Shown: positions 34,695-43,741, counted from the stretch's first letter. The stretch: 63,041 nt of DNA from Phycisphaerae bacterium (GCA_016342495.1 JAEIOG010000017.1:1-63041), one strand, 5' to 3'. The notes: generated by a model not told the origin, from the letters alone. Numbers and translations are program-made.

Positions 34695-35747
34695 TTAACT
34701 TTTCCCTTTATGCCGCAGAAAGCTACCAACCATGTTCATGGTCTCGCTGAAGTTTTTGGCTAAGCTGTCTTTGACTTCTTTGAATTTATCGATAGCTATG
34801 CCTCCGGGAATTTTCATATTTGGGATAATATCAGTAAAGAATATTTTGCCAACATCGCCGGTGAAGGTTTTCAGATGGTCGGCTAACTGCTTTTTAGCTT
34901 CATCGTAATCCCAGCGTTTATATGCCCGGCATCGTTGTTTGGCGGCATGACCGGTTATGCTGGTCAGCAAGCCAGCGGCCAGACCTTCGGTGCAGTCATC
35001 AACTATACGGCTTAGGCCTGGAATCATGCCCGGCAGGCCTTTTCCAATATTATTAATCATTTTGCCACCTAAATTTACGAAATTAACCGTGGCTACGACT
35101 CGAATGGTATCGTAAACTATCCGGGTCATTTCTTTTAGGCGGGGTCGGGCATTATAAGTTTTGGCAACTGACTGGACAATTGCCAGATTACGATACAGTA
35201 CAATCATTAAATCTACTGAACGATAGGGGCTGAGAGTTACCGCTAGCATTATGTCACGGACGCCATTACGAACCTTTAATTCAGCATGTTTATCCAAAAC
35301 TTTTAATATTGGCAAGACCGCTTCCTGTTCGGTTTCGGCTATCAGTTCCTTTAATTCTTCGATTTCTTTACGTTTTTTAAGCTGGAGTTTGAGTTTTTCA
35401 CGATATTGGGCCAGTTTTTCGAGATGTTCGGCTTCTAAGAGCGGATTAATTTCCATGCGGCTGATATATTTAACCAGATATTTGCCAAATTTCTTTGGGT
35501 TTTTATCATTAGGCACATTCAGCACCCGCGGATATTTCTTTATCCCACGGATGAAATACCAGATAAGGGCAAAGAAAGCTCCAAATAAAGCCCCAATAAA
35601 CAAATATGCCAGGGATGGATGCACCTCTGACAGAGTTTGATATGCCCTAGCAATCTCAATTATCCCGAAAAAAAGCAGGAAAATAATGAAAATCATCGCT
35701 ATTTTGCGAATTAATCGCCAAAAAAATCTAATTTCTTCAAAAATCAT
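34695..35747 (-). CDS. DUF697/YcjF-like membrane protein
   Basis: The 350-residue protein has two N-terminal spans (IAMIFIIFLLFFGIIEIA and LAYLFIGALFGAFFALIWYF), a charged coiled-coil region (about 110-150, KLKLQLKKRKEIEELKELIA) and a C-terminal domain with IGKGLPGMIPGLSRIVDDCT and LLTSITGHAAKQRCRAY, as in DUF697. YcjF-type proteins are often linked to GTPases and envelope stress, but no such partner gene lies next to this one. The start is the first ATG in the frame. The function is unknown. Confidence 0.75.
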   Translation of the reverse strand: MIFEEIRFFWRLIRKIAMIFIIFLLFFGIIEIARAYQTLSEVHPSLAYLFIGALFGAFFALIWYFIRGIKKYPRVLNVPNDKNPKKFGKYLVKYISRMEINPLLEAEHLEKLAQYREKLKLQLKKRKEIEELKELIAETEQEAVLPILKVLDKHAELKVRNGVRDIMLAVTLSPYRSVDLMIVLYRNLAIVQSVAKTYNARPRLKEMTRIVYDTIRVVATVNFVNLGGKMINNIGKGLPGMIPGLSRIVDDCTEGLAAGLLTSITGHAAKQRCRAYKRWDYDEAKKQLADHLKTFTGDVGKIFFTDIIPNMKIPGGIAIDKFKEVKDSLAKNFSETMNMVGSFLRHKGKS

Positions 35748-35910
35748 AATAATCTCTCGCGTCCTGTATAATAGTAAATTAATCTATGATGTGATTATCT
35801 AAAGATATGGCTATTGATGCAAGAGTAAAATAATACTTGTTGATTTAGGTTTTGAAATGTGGTAAGTTTTTGGCAGGTCAAAATATTACCACTATTTTAG
35901 GAGAGATTCT

Positions 35911-36207
35911 ATGGATAATAACTTAATGAAAACTTTAGGGATCGTATGTCTGGTCATCTGTGCTATATGTATTTTTGTTGCGGTTGAGCGTTATCAATCC
36001 AATGCCGATAGTGTTAATGCGATGAATAGCATGATGAATTCGTTGCCACTTGGTGGTATGATGGGTCGAGGCCCAGTCAAGCCTGCAACCCCTGCTGCCA
36101 CGAAATACGCGATATTTTTTGCATTGATTACCGGGGTTTCTGGTGCGGTATTGCTTGTCAAAAGCAACAATGATACACCATCAAAAATTACAACCGAAGA
36201 AAGTTAA
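35911..36207 (+). CDS. Small two-span membrane protein, tandem family copy 1
   Basis: The 98-residue protein has two hydrophobic helices: GIVCLVICAICIFVAVERYQ at the N-terminus and KYAIFFALITGVSGAVLLVK near the C-terminus, with a Met/Pro-rich loop between. It is the first of three tandem paralogues that share the VAVERY and KYAIFF motifs. No known family is recognised. A GGAGAG site precedes the ATG, and the leader contains a 7-bp inverted repeat (35859-35865 with 35886-35892). Confidence 0.75.
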   Translation: MDNNLMKTLGIVCLVICAICIFVAVERYQSNADSVNAMNSMMNSLPLGGMMGRGPVKPATPAATKYAIFFALITGVSGAVLLVKSNNDTPSKITTEES

Positions 36208-36290
36208 CATGATTATTAAAACCATTTCCGCTATCATGCGGAGATGTGTTTATTTTAAGAAAAAGTTATTTATTATTGCTGTGGATATTT

Positions 36291-36611
36291 ATGGATAAAA
36301 AACAAATGAAAATCTGGGGTTTTGTTTGTATATTTCTCTGTATATTCTCAATCTTTGTTGCATTTGAACGTTATCAAACTATAAACCGCGATCAGAAACC
36401 GATCAGAGCTATGGCGAAAGATATGTTTGATAATGCTTATAAAAAGGTTAATTCAGAGTATTTAGAGACATTAGATGAGACTATGTTTGGGCCTAAGATG
36501 CCGATTGCCAGTAAATATGCGATATTTTTCACATTGGTATTTGGTGTAACGGGTGTTACTCTAGTTTTGAAAAGTAATAATGTTTCACAAGATGTTAAAG
36601 ATCAATGCTAG
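36291..36611 (+). CDS. Small two-span membrane protein, tandem family copy 2
   Basis: This 106-residue paralogue of the preceding gene begins MDKKQMKIWGFVCIFLC and has VAFERYQT after the first span, then KYAIFFTLVFGVTGVTLVLK as the second span. The start at ATG 36291 is chosen over an in-frame GTG at 36246 because it aligns exactly with the N-termini of copies 1 and 3. The loop between the spans is longer and more charged than in copy 1. The function is unknown. Confidence 0.75.
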   Translation: MDKKQMKIWGFVCIFLCIFSIFVAFERYQTINRDQKPIRAMAKDMFDNAYKKVNSEYLETLDETMFGPKMPIASKYAIFFTLVFGVTGVTLVLKSNNVSQDVKDQC

Positions 36612-36632
36612 ATTTATTATAAGGGAAATAAG

Positions 36633-36953
36633 ATGGATAAATACCAAATGAAGATATGGGGCTTTGTGTGCCTGTTTCTCTGTGCATTTTTAATTTTCGT
36701 AGCAGTTGAACGATATTATACTCTGAATCATGATGTCAGGGCAGCTAGAGATACTTTTGACAGCATGCCAGCGAACCTTGGTCCTATGGAGCAAAAAATG
36801 CTAGGATACTTTGAACCCAAAATGCCTGTTGCCAGCAAATATGCGATTTTTTTTGCAGTAGCTAGTGGTGCAATGGGAATAGTGCTTGTTAATAAGAGTA
36901 ATAAAAAAGAAACAATAACCAACTTAGAACAGCCTGCTTGCATAGAGGATTAA
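36633..36953 (+). CDS. Small two-span membrane protein, tandem family copy 3
   Basis: This 106-residue protein is closest to copy 2 (MDKYQMKIWGFVCLFLC, VAVERYYT, KYAIFFAVASGAMGIVLVNK). It follows copy 2 by 21 bases with a GGGAAATAAG ribosome site. The three copies have diverged mainly in the loop, which suggests that loop is the variable functional part. The BamE-like lipoprotein and an orphan T2SF protein follow in the same direction. Confidence 0.75.
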   Translation: MDKYQMKIWGFVCLFLCAFLIFVAVERYYTLNHDVRAARDTFDSMPANLGPMEQKMLGYFEPKMPVASKYAIFFAVASGAMGIVLVNKSNKKETITNLEQPACIED

Positions 36954-36986
36954 TGGCTCAAATTTTATTAATGAATAGGAATTATT

Positions 36987-37352
36987 ATGATAAAGATTAG
37001 AATTTATTTTTGTACAATTATCCTGTTGTTTGCCCTGATAACAGTTTCGGGGTGCCTGGCATCATTGGACACTCGAACTAATATCACTGGCAAGCAAATA
37101 TCGAAAGATATAAAATATAATGTAGAAATTGGTCGAACAACCCGGGCTGATATTGTTGCTAAATTTGGTCCGCCAACCAGTTCAACCAAAGGTTATAATG
37201 ATTATGAGTCTTTACGCTATAATTACTCAAAGACAACAAAAACAGAGTCTTTCTTTTTGTTTATCTGGAAAGGTGAAGACACCACGACCGAATCAGATAA
37301 TGTAGTTTTTAATTTGCGGAATGACATCCTTGAAAGCTATTCACGCGAGTAA
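36987..37352 (+). CDS. BamE/SmpA-OmlA-like lipoprotein
   Basis: The 121-residue protein has a lipoprotein signal with lipobox VSGC (ALITVSGCLASLD). The mature domain contains YNVEIGRTTRADIVAKFGPP, the G-x-T-x(2)-D/E-V-x(3)-FG-x-P pattern of the SmpA/OmlA (BamE) fold, then an aromatic strand and VVFNLRNDILESYSR. BamE helps outer-membrane protein assembly, but many lipoproteins with this fold have other roles. The neighbours (small membrane paralogues, a T2SF protein) do not support a Bam role. Confidence 0.7.
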   Translation: MIKIRIYFCTIILLFALITVSGCLASLDTRTNITGKQISKDIKYNVEIGRTTRADIVAKFGPPTSSTKGYNDYESLRYNYSKTTKTESFFLFIWKGEDTTTESDNVVFNLRNDILESYSRE

Positions 37353-37357
37353 GATCA

Positions 37358-38344
37358 ATGAAAAAAGACCGAATGTATTCCAATATATACCATAATCTTG
37401 CTACCATGCTGGAAGCAGGCGTTGAGACTCATAAGTGCTTCCGCACCTCAGCTGGGCGGAGTAATCGTTATGGCTTGCGTAAAGCGTTGGAGGATGCCTC
37501 TGTTCATATTCAGCAGGGCGAGACTATCGCTGGAGCTATGGCTCATAATAAGAAAGTATTTGGTCCTGTAGCATTATCTGTTATTTCTGCATCAGAGATG
37601 GCCGGTAATGTCCCCAATGCTTTAGCTCAGCTTTCACGATGGTATACCACTAAAGGCATGGTTAAAAACAAAGTTGCTTCTGGTATGATTTTGCCTTTTA
37701 TTATTTTACATGCTGCCATAATTATTCCACATTTGGTTAGTTATATTGCCGGAATGATTAATGGTGCAGAGATGTCGATGGGCGATTTGGGTTTTAGAAT
37801 CTTACGAACCATGAGCTATTTTTATATACCCATAATTTCTATTTTTATGATTTATAATTTTATGTCGCAGGGGAAGTTAAGATTATTTATGGATTCTTTT
37901 GTATTGAAAATACCTACATTGGGAAAAGCTTTGCGTTATCGCGATTATAGCCAGTTCTGCTATATTTTCAATATGCTTTATGATGCTGGTGTGCCGATGG
38001 ATATGACTGCCCAAGTGGCTACGGATGCTTGTGGTAACGCCAACATTTCCGCCAAGTTCAAACTTATGCCTTCGATTATAAAACAAGGCAAGACTTCTTT
38101 TGAAGCATTGCCACGTAGTTTGCCAAGTGAATTCCGTGAATTTTGGGAGGTAGGCGAAGAATCCGGCACATTATATGCTACGACATTTAGAATAGCTAAT
38201 ATGTATGAGCAGTTGGCCAATGAAAGATTCGATGTTTTTTCGGCATGGTTCCCACGTTTAGTGTATTTGTGCGTTTCTATTTATGTGATAATGCAAATGG
38301 GCAAAGTAATTGGTAATGCTTTTGGTGCTTACTCAAATATTTAA
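37358..38344 (+). CDS. Orphan type II secretion F (PilC/GspF) family membrane protein
   Basis: The 328-residue protein has the duplicated T2SF layout. The first half has LATMLEAGVETHKCFRTSA and VISASEMAGNVPNALAQLS before a span (about 110-135); the second has FCYIFNMLYDAGVPMDMTAQVA and FWEVGEESGTLYATTFRIAN before a final span (LVYLCVSIYVIM). GspF/PilC are inner-membrane platform proteins of type II secretion or type IV pili. No ATPase (GspE/PilB) or secretin gene is nearby, so it is either an orphan partner for genes elsewhere or has another role. It starts five bases after the lipoprotein gene. Confidence 0.85.
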   Translation: MKKDRMYSNIYHNLATMLEAGVETHKCFRTSAGRSNRYGLRKALEDASVHIQQGETIAGAMAHNKKVFGPVALSVISASEMAGNVPNALAQLSRWYTTKGMVKNKVASGMILPFIILHAAIIIPHLVSYIAGMINGAEMSMGDLGFRILRTMSYFYIPIISIFMIYNFMSQGKLRLFMDSFVLKIPTLGKALRYRDYSQFCYIFNMLYDAGVPMDMTAQVATDACGNANISAKFKLMPSIIKQGKTSFEALPRSLPSEFREFWEVGEESGTLYATTFRIANMYEQLANERFDVFSAWFPRLVYLCVSIYVIMQMGKVIGNAFGAYSNI

Positions 38345-38345
38345 A

Positions 38346-38371
38346 TAGAGACAAGGCATGCCTTGTCTCTA
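38346..38371. repeat. Perfect 26-bp palindrome
   Basis: The half-site TAGAGACAAGGCA is followed by its exact reverse complement, centred on GCATGC. It lies two bases after the T2SF stop codon and before the convergent argH gene. It may act as a two-way terminator structure, although no T-run follows; a similar element with the same centre lies at 56244-56265. Confidence 0.8.
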
Positions 38372-38408
38372 CCATGGTTTATGTGCGCAATCGGTGCATT
38401 ATCGATTT

Positions 38409-39794
38409 CTATAAAATCTTATCCCAAAATGCGATTTGCTGTTTGAGTTGTTTTTTACCCGCTGAGCCGGCGACATTATAGCCAGCTACAACATTGGCTG
38501 TCGAGAGGCTGTTATAAACATCTTTATCGATTTTATCGCAGAGAGTTTGCATTTCATCTAATGACAATTGGGCTAATGTGCATTTTTTTGTATCGCACAA
38601 TGCAACCAATTTACCAACTATCTGGTGAGCCTGACGGAATGGTACGCTCTTACGCACGCAATATTCAGCCAGGGCTGTGGCGTCGAGGAAACCTTCTTCC
38701 AGGCCATTGCTGATATTTTCTGGTACGAAGTCGGTATTGCTAACAATGGCAGCGGCCATCGCCAGTGATGCCCGCAGAGTATCGGCGGCATCAAATACCT
38801 GTTTTTTATCTTCTTGCATATCACGGTTATAGCCAGCGGGTATGCCTTTCATCATGGTCATCAAGGCCATCAAATTGCCATAGACGCTGCTGCATTTTCC
38901 GCGAATTAATTCCAGCATATCGGGATTACGTTTTTGGGGCATCATGCTGGAGCCGGTGCTGTAGGCATCGGAAATTTTAATGAAGCCAAATTCCTGTGTG
39001 GCATAAATAATCCAATCTTCAGCTAGTCTGGATAAGTGCATAGCGGCAGTGGAAGCGGCAAATACAAATTCCAGGCAAAAATCACGGTCACTGATACTGT
39101 CGATGCTGTTACGGGTGATTGCAGGGAAGCCCAGCAGTGATGCGGTCTTTTCCCGATCCAGAGGTAGTGAACTACCGGCTAATGCTCCGCTTCCAATTGG
39201 TGAAACATTGACACGTTTGGCCGCATCGATAAATCTTTCTTTATCGCGCTGGAACTGTTCGACATAAGCCATGCAGTATGAACCACTTAAAATTGGTTGA
39301 GCCCGTTGCAAATGGGTATATCCGGGCATTACAACCTGACCTTGATCTTTGGCAAGTTTGACCAGTGCCCTTTGTAAATCTTCCAACAGGGTGACCATAA
39401 TATCAATTTCATCACGCGTCCATAAACGCATATCAAGGGCAACCTGATCATTTCGGCTGCGACCGGTATGCAGTTTTCGGCCAGCATCGCCAATTTTCTT
39501 AATTAAAGCCGCTTCAATTACCATGTGGATATCTTCACAGGCAATATCAAATTTGAATTTGCCGGCATCGATCTGTTCGGATATTTCAGTCAGCCCTTTT
39601 TTGATTTCCGATAATTCTTTTTTTGTAATCAGTTTCTGATCTGTCAGCATCTGGGCATGGGCGATACTGCCGGCTATATCATATTTATAAAGCCTTGTAT
39701 CATAGCTTAGTGACTCAACAAAATTAATCGCCAATTCATCTTGAGCCACGCTCATTCTTGCCTGCCAGCTTTTGTCTTTACCCTTAGGGCTCAT
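38409..39794 (-). CDS. argH: Argininosuccinate lyase
   Basis: The 461-residue enzyme of the fumarase/aspartase superfamily carries the signature GSSMMPQKRNPD near residue 280, with HTGRSRNDQVALDMRLW and PGYTHLQRAQPI upstream. It cleaves argininosuccinate to arginine and fumarate, the last step of arginine synthesis, in the cytoplasm. The length matches the family. ATG 39794 (MSPKGKDKSW) has GGAG six bases upstream; a longer in-frame start at 39809 would overlap that site. It is the last gene of the pdxA-rsmA-pcp-argH run, 70 bases after pcp. Confidence 0.95.
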   Translation of the reverse strand: MSPKGKDKSWQARMSVAQDELAINFVESLSYDTRLYKYDIAGSIAHAQMLTDQKLITKKELSEIKKGLTEISEQIDAGKFKFDIACEDIHMVIEAALIKKIGDAGRKLHTGRSRNDQVALDMRLWTRDEIDIMVTLLEDLQRALVKLAKDQGQVVMPGYTHLQRAQPILSGSYCMAYVEQFQRDKERFIDAAKRVNVSPIGSGALAGSSLPLDREKTASLLGFPAITRNSIDSISDRDFCLEFVFAASTAAMHLSRLAEDWIIYATQEFGFIKISDAYSTGSSMMPQKRNPDMLELIRGKCSSVYGNLMALMTMMKGIPAGYNRDMQEDKKQVFDAADTLRASLAMAAAIVSNTDFVPENISNGLEEGFLDATALAEYCVRKSVPFRQAHQIVGKLVALCDTKKCTLAQLSLDEMQTLCDKIDKDVYNSLSTANVVAGYNVAGSAGKKQLKQQIAFWDKIL

Positions 39795-39864
39795 ATCAAT
39801 CTCCTGCATATAACTTATATAATAACTGTGTAATTCCCGCGCAGGCGGAAATCCGTAAATTTCA

Positions 39865-40404
39865 TTAAATTTTCAAATACTGCTTTACAATTGCCTGGAC
39901 ATTATCATTAATTCGTTGGATTGAATATTCATCCGAAACCGATGGCACATGTAAAAACGTGGCATGCTCCAGATTTTCCTTTTCAAATTTATATTGCAAC
40001 AGGGTCCAAAGTGTGCTCTCGCAAACATATTGTCCGCAATCTTCGCTATATCGCCAATTGCTTTTGAGTCCAGTTAGAACCTCACCCATCGCTTCCAAGG
40101 GCCAGGTTGAAAAATGCTTTTCCTCACCGGCAAATTGCGATAGTTCTTTAGGCTTGCGAGCCATCTTTTCCAGGCGAAATTCTGTCCCTTCAGCCAATCC
40201 CATACACAGGCAGCTGTCAGGTTTATACTTTTCCAGAGACTCAATCAGTTTATCATGAGCGGCGACATATTCCACGGGCAGTTCCACCGCAACAACATCA
40301 TCGAATAACTGGCCAATATGGTTAGCCGCCTGCCATGAAGTGTTAATCTTATGATGACGGAAAGGCTCGAAACCGGTAATTAATAATTTTACTCGTTTGG
40401 TCAT
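39865..40404 (-). CDS. pcp: Pyroglutamyl-peptidase I-like protease (C15)
   Basis: The 179-residue protein starts with LLITGFEPFRHHKINTSW, the C15 N-terminal signature. The catalytic Cys in CGQYVCESTLW and the His in ATFLHVPS are visible; the Glu of the triad is probably in AEGTEFRLEK. These enzymes remove N-terminal pyroglutamate from peptides in the cytoplasm. It is somewhat short (usually 200-215). The start forms an ATGA overlap with rsmA. Confidence 0.82.
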   Translation of the reverse strand: MTKRVKLLITGFEPFRHHKINTSWQAANHIGQLFDDVVAVELPVEYVAAHDKLIESLEKYKPDSCLCMGLAEGTEFRLEKMARKPKELSQFAGEEKHFSTWPLEAMGEVLTGLKSNWRYSEDCGQYVCESTLWTLLQYKFEKENLEHATFLHVPSVSDEYSIQRINDNVQAIVKQYLKI

Positions 40405-41291
40405 TTGTTGACTTTCTTACTTGTCAAAAACTCATCCCAGGCATTTGCTAACGCCACAAATTCCTCCGGCGACAATGTTTCCCCACGCCTTTTGGTATCT
40501 ATTCCAAGCTCATTCAATTTTTCAACCATCAAAGTTTTGTTTTCTTGCGGTTTCAAACATGAATTAATGGTCTTACGACGATGACCTAAAGCGATATCAA
40601 TTGTCTGCTTCAGTTTTGCAATATTTTTAATCTTAGCCAGCTTTTCCTGATCAAGTTCCCAGCTGATAATAGCTGAATCAATCTTTGGCGATGGCCAGAA
40701 TGATCCGGGTTTAATCGTACGAATATATTTGACTGAGCCCAATGCCTGTAGCAAAATCCCCAGCATTCCATATTGCTTGCAGCCGGGTTCTGATGCCATC
40801 CGATGGCCAACTTCTGCTTGAACGGTAACCACGATTTTGTCAGGCATATAATTTAACAGGAGATTGATAATCAAAGGTGAAGAAATATTATAAGGCAGAT
40901 TAGCCATCAAGTAAAATGGTCCGTTTAGTTTTTTGTGTTCAGCTTTGAGGCAATCGGTTACTTCCGGGGCCAGCAGGCTTTTGGATGCCAGGATGTCGGT
41001 ATTGATATGCTTGACGTTTGTGTGATGAGCCAGCTCATTACAGGCGATCATGCTTAAGCCGCGGTCGATATCAACTGTAACAACGAAACCGGCTTTCTCT
41101 GCCAGCAAATCGGTGAGTGAACCGGTGCCGGTGCCAACTTCCAAAATGGTTTCTTTTCCCATAAGGTCAGCTGTGTTAATCAGCAGGTGCATTAAATTAA
41201 TATCAATTAAAAAATTCTGGCCCCACTGATGCCTCGGAGATATCCCTGCCCCGGCCAGCAAATCCTGTATTTGTTGTATTGTATGTGACAA
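40401..41291 (-). CDS. rsmA: 16S rRNA (adenine-1518/1519-N6) dimethyltransferase RsmA (KsgA)
   Basis: The 296-residue methyltransferase has GQNFLIDINLM, the SAM motif ILEVGTGTGSLTDLL, VTVDIDRGL and the catalytic NLPYNISSPLI. It dimethylates two adjacent adenines near the 3' end of 16S rRNA during small-subunit maturation. The gene starts 14 bases after pdxA and overlaps pcp by four bases; the pdxA-rsmA order is conserved in many bacteria. Confidence 0.95.
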   Translation of the reverse strand: MSHTIQQIQDLLAGAGISPRHQWGQNFLIDINLMHLLINTADLMGKETILEVGTGTGSLTDLLAEKAGFVVTVDIDRGLSMIACNELAHHTNVKHINTDILASKSLLAPEVTDCLKAEHKKLNGPFYLMANLPYNISSPLIINLLLNYMPDKIVVTVQAEVGHRMASEPGCKQYGMLGILLQALGSVKYIRTIKPGSFWPSPKIDSAIISWELDQEKLAKIKNIAKLKQTIDIALGHRRKTINSCLKPQENKTLMVEKLNELGIDTKRRGETLSPEEFVALANAWDEFLTSKKVNK

Positions 41292-41305
41292 TATATTTTC
41301 CTTTT

Positions 41306-42319
41306 TTACTTATGTCTTTTACTGGCCATCAAAGCCGCTACTTTAATCGCTTCTTTCAAACTGCTGGGGTTGGCTATGCCTTGACCAGCGATATCGAATG
41401 CTGTGCCATGGTCAACGCTTGTTCTTATTATTGGCAGGCCAATGGTGACATTAACCGCTTTGTCAAATGCCAGCATTTTAATCGGAATCAGTCCCTGGTC
41501 ATGGTACATTGCAACGATAATATCAAACCTGCCATCCAGTGCCTGATGAAACAAAGTGTCTGCCGGAAAGGGGCCCTGGACATCAATTCCATGTTCGCGG
41601 GCCAACACAATAGCCGGTTCAATAATTCTCTGTTCTTCATCGCCAAAGCGTTTGTTTTCTCCAGCGTGCGGGTTCAAAGCGGCTACGCCAATTTTAGGAT
41701 TCTCGATCCCGAAAAAATCCTTTAGGGCAGTATGAGCCAAATCGATAGGAGTGAAAACTTTACCGATATTAAATATATGTCTCAGTTCAAACAATGCTTC
41801 ATGGATTGTCGCTAAGACCACTTTGAAAGGACCACCGACAAACATCATTGCATGTCGTTTGGAATATGTCCTGCTTGCCAGCAATTCGGTATGGCCAGAG
41901 AAAGTGCTTCCAGCCATCGCCCAGGATTCTTTGCAGATAGGTGCTGTGACAATGGCATCAATTTTGCCATCTACTGCATCGTCTATGGCGTCTTCAATGA
42001 ATCTAAGTGACGCCTGGCCACCAAGTTTACTGGGGCCTTTTATTTTTGGATTCCAGCCGATTTCATCATAGTCTGCTACCGCAACATTATTTGGATAATT
42101 TCGATTTATATTATCATGCTGGTCACGCCGCCAATAACAATTAAGCTCGGCCCGATCTGCTTCATAGGTCAGCAATTCATTTATGCCATAGACAATAAAT
42201 TTCCCCAGAGCTCTGATCTCCGGGTCAGAAAGAGCCTGGACAATGATTTCAGGTCCGATCCCTGCCGGATCACCCATCGTTATGCCTATTATCGGTTTGT
42301 TGTTTATTGGTATTGACAT
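41306..42319 (-). CDS. pdxA: 4-hydroxythreonine-4-phosphate dehydrogenase PdxA
   Basis: The 337-residue enzyme begins IIGITMGDPAGIGPEIIV, the PdxA signature, and has FSGHTELLA, ALNPHAGE and MYHDQGLIPIK, which carry metal- and substrate-binding His residues. It oxidises 4-phosphohydroxy-threonine in the DXP-dependent pyridoxal phosphate pathway. ATG 42319 (MSIPINN) is preferred over an upstream ATG at 42337, since families usually start near the GITMGDP strand. It is the first gene of a four-gene minus-strand operon. Confidence 0.93.
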   Translation of the reverse strand: MSIPINNKPIIGITMGDPAGIGPEIIVQALSDPEIRALGKFIVYGINELLTYEADRAELNCYWRRDQHDNINRNYPNNVAVADYDEIGWNPKIKGPSKLGGQASLRFIEDAIDDAVDGKIDAIVTAPICKESWAMAGSTFSGHTELLASRTYSKRHAMMFVGGPFKVVLATIHEALFELRHIFNIGKVFTPIDLAHTALKDFFGIENPKIGVAALNPHAGENKRFGDEEQRIIEPAIVLAREHGIDVQGPFPADTLFHQALDGRFDIIVAMYHDQGLIPIKMLAFDKAVNVTIGLPIIRTSVDHGTAFDIAGQGIANPSSLKEAIKVAALMASKRHK

Positions 42320-42735
42320 AGCACAATAGCAGAGCATATCTTTTAGCTGTTGTCAAGATATATGATGTCCTTTGCAATAGTCTGATATAATCGCGCATCC
42401 TGCGGCAAACAAGGGTTTGTTCTAGTGAGATTATGGTGTTTACTAGTGATAAGCATCGATTTCAAGTCCCAAAAACGACTATGCCCTTCATAAGTAGTTA
42501 TGGATAAGGCACTTAAAAAAAGTTTGCTTTATGTTTCTATGTATCATATAATATTGCAGGTCCATTTTGGTCCTACGAAAAGGATTTCTATCGACATTTC
42601 GAATTTAGCAAATATGCTTTATATGCTGGAGGTTTTTAACAGATACTTTTATGTATGAGGAAATTTTTTGGCAGTTACCTGGAAAATTGAGATTCACAAA
42701 TTTGATTTTTCGGATATGACAAAAGGAGAATGGAT
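42320..42735. other. Divergent region between pdxA and the ROK kinase gene
   Basis: This 416-base gap contains a promoter candidate at 42524-42552 and then about 180 bases of leader before the ROK start. I see no open gene longer than a few codons; a 12-codon frame starting at 42620 next to GGAGG is not supported. Confidence 0.6.
42524..42552 (+). promoter_or_regulatory. Candidate promoter of the ROK kinase gene
   Basis: TTGCTT (42524-42529) and a perfect TATAAT (42547-42552) are separated by exactly 17 bases. This leaves an untranslated leader of roughly 180 bases before the start codon. Confidence 0.5.
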
Positions 42736-43722
42736 ATGAACCAGCTCTATGTTGGAATAGATTTAGGGGGCACAAACATTAAGCTTGGATGCTTCGATGA
42801 AAATATGGACATCCTTTACAAAGATAATGTCCCAACCAACGTTGGCGATGGCCCAGATAGTATTGTTGACCGGATTGCTCGGGCGGTTGAGGATATGTTG
42901 GCTTTTCATAATCTTGATACCCGTCTTATTACGGCTTTGGGCATTGGTTCTCCGGGTCTTATAGATGCTGAGAATGGAATTGTTGTTACTACGGCTAATA
43001 TGGGTTTAAAAAACTTCCCTTTAAGAGATCTTTTAAGTCAACGCCTACATTGCCCGGTGGTACTTGAGAATGATGCTAATATTGCCTGCTGGGCCGAGCG
43101 CGTCGCTGGTGCCGGTGCGGGCTGTGATAATATGCTTTTACTGGCTCTGGGAACAGGCGTTGGTGGTGGCATCGTCAGCGATGGCGAATTAGTCCATGGC
43201 TGGGCTAATAAAGCGGGTGAGCTGGGACATATCGTTGTTTATCCAGATGGCCGCCGTTGTGGTTGTGGTCAAAATGGCTGTGTTGAAGCTTATAGCTCCG
43301 CTAATAGCACTGCCGCTCGTGCACTGGAACAAATTCAGCAAGGCCGGGATTCCACCTTAGAATATCTTTACCAGCTAAATGGCAAGATTACCGCCAAAGA
43401 TGTCTTTAATCATGCCTCTAAAGGCGATCCGCTTGCCATAGAAGTTACCGATCTGACCGCCAAGGCTTTGGCTATCCTGTGCGTTGGCCTTTTCCATTTT
43501 ACTGGCCCGGAAAAAATTGTTTTCTTTGGTGGTATGACTAAAGCTGGCGATCTTCTGCTGGATCCGATCAAAAGACATTTTGATGAGCAATACTGGACAA
43601 TCGATAATGAAAAACCCGAGCTATGTCTGGGTATGCTAGGCAACGATGCTGGTATCATTGGCTCAGCGGCCTTAGCTCAACATTGTCTTAATTGCGGAAA
43701 ATTCATCGCAATAGCGAGTTGA
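42736..43722 (+). CDS. ROK-family glucokinase/sugar kinase
   Basis: The 328-residue protein has the ATP-binding YVGIDLGGTNIKLG at its N-terminus, ALGTGVGGGIV and the ROK signature with AGELGHIVV. The zinc-binding CGCGQNGCVEAY follows. Family members phosphorylate glucose, N-acetylglucosamine, N-acetylmannosamine or similar sugars with ATP; glucokinase is the commonest activity for this form. ATG 42736 is chosen because AAGGAG lies seven bases before it, while the in-frame ATG at 42730 is too close. A terminator follows the stop. Confidence 0.9.
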   Translation: MNQLYVGIDLGGTNIKLGCFDENMDILYKDNVPTNVGDGPDSIVDRIARAVEDMLAFHNLDTRLITALGIGSPGLIDAENGIVVTTANMGLKNFPLRDLLSQRLHCPVVLENDANIACWAERVAGAGAGCDNMLLLALGTGVGGGIVSDGELVHGWANKAGELGHIVVYPDGRRCGCGQNGCVEAYSSANSTAARALEQIQQGRDSTLEYLYQLNGKITAKDVFNHASKGDPLAIEVTDLTAKALAILCVGLFHFTGPEKIVFFGGMTKAGDLLLDPIKRHFDEQYWTIDNEKPELCLGMLGNDAGIIGSAALAQHCLNCGKFIAIAS

Positions 43723-43741
43723 ATTCAAAAAAAACTTTAAA

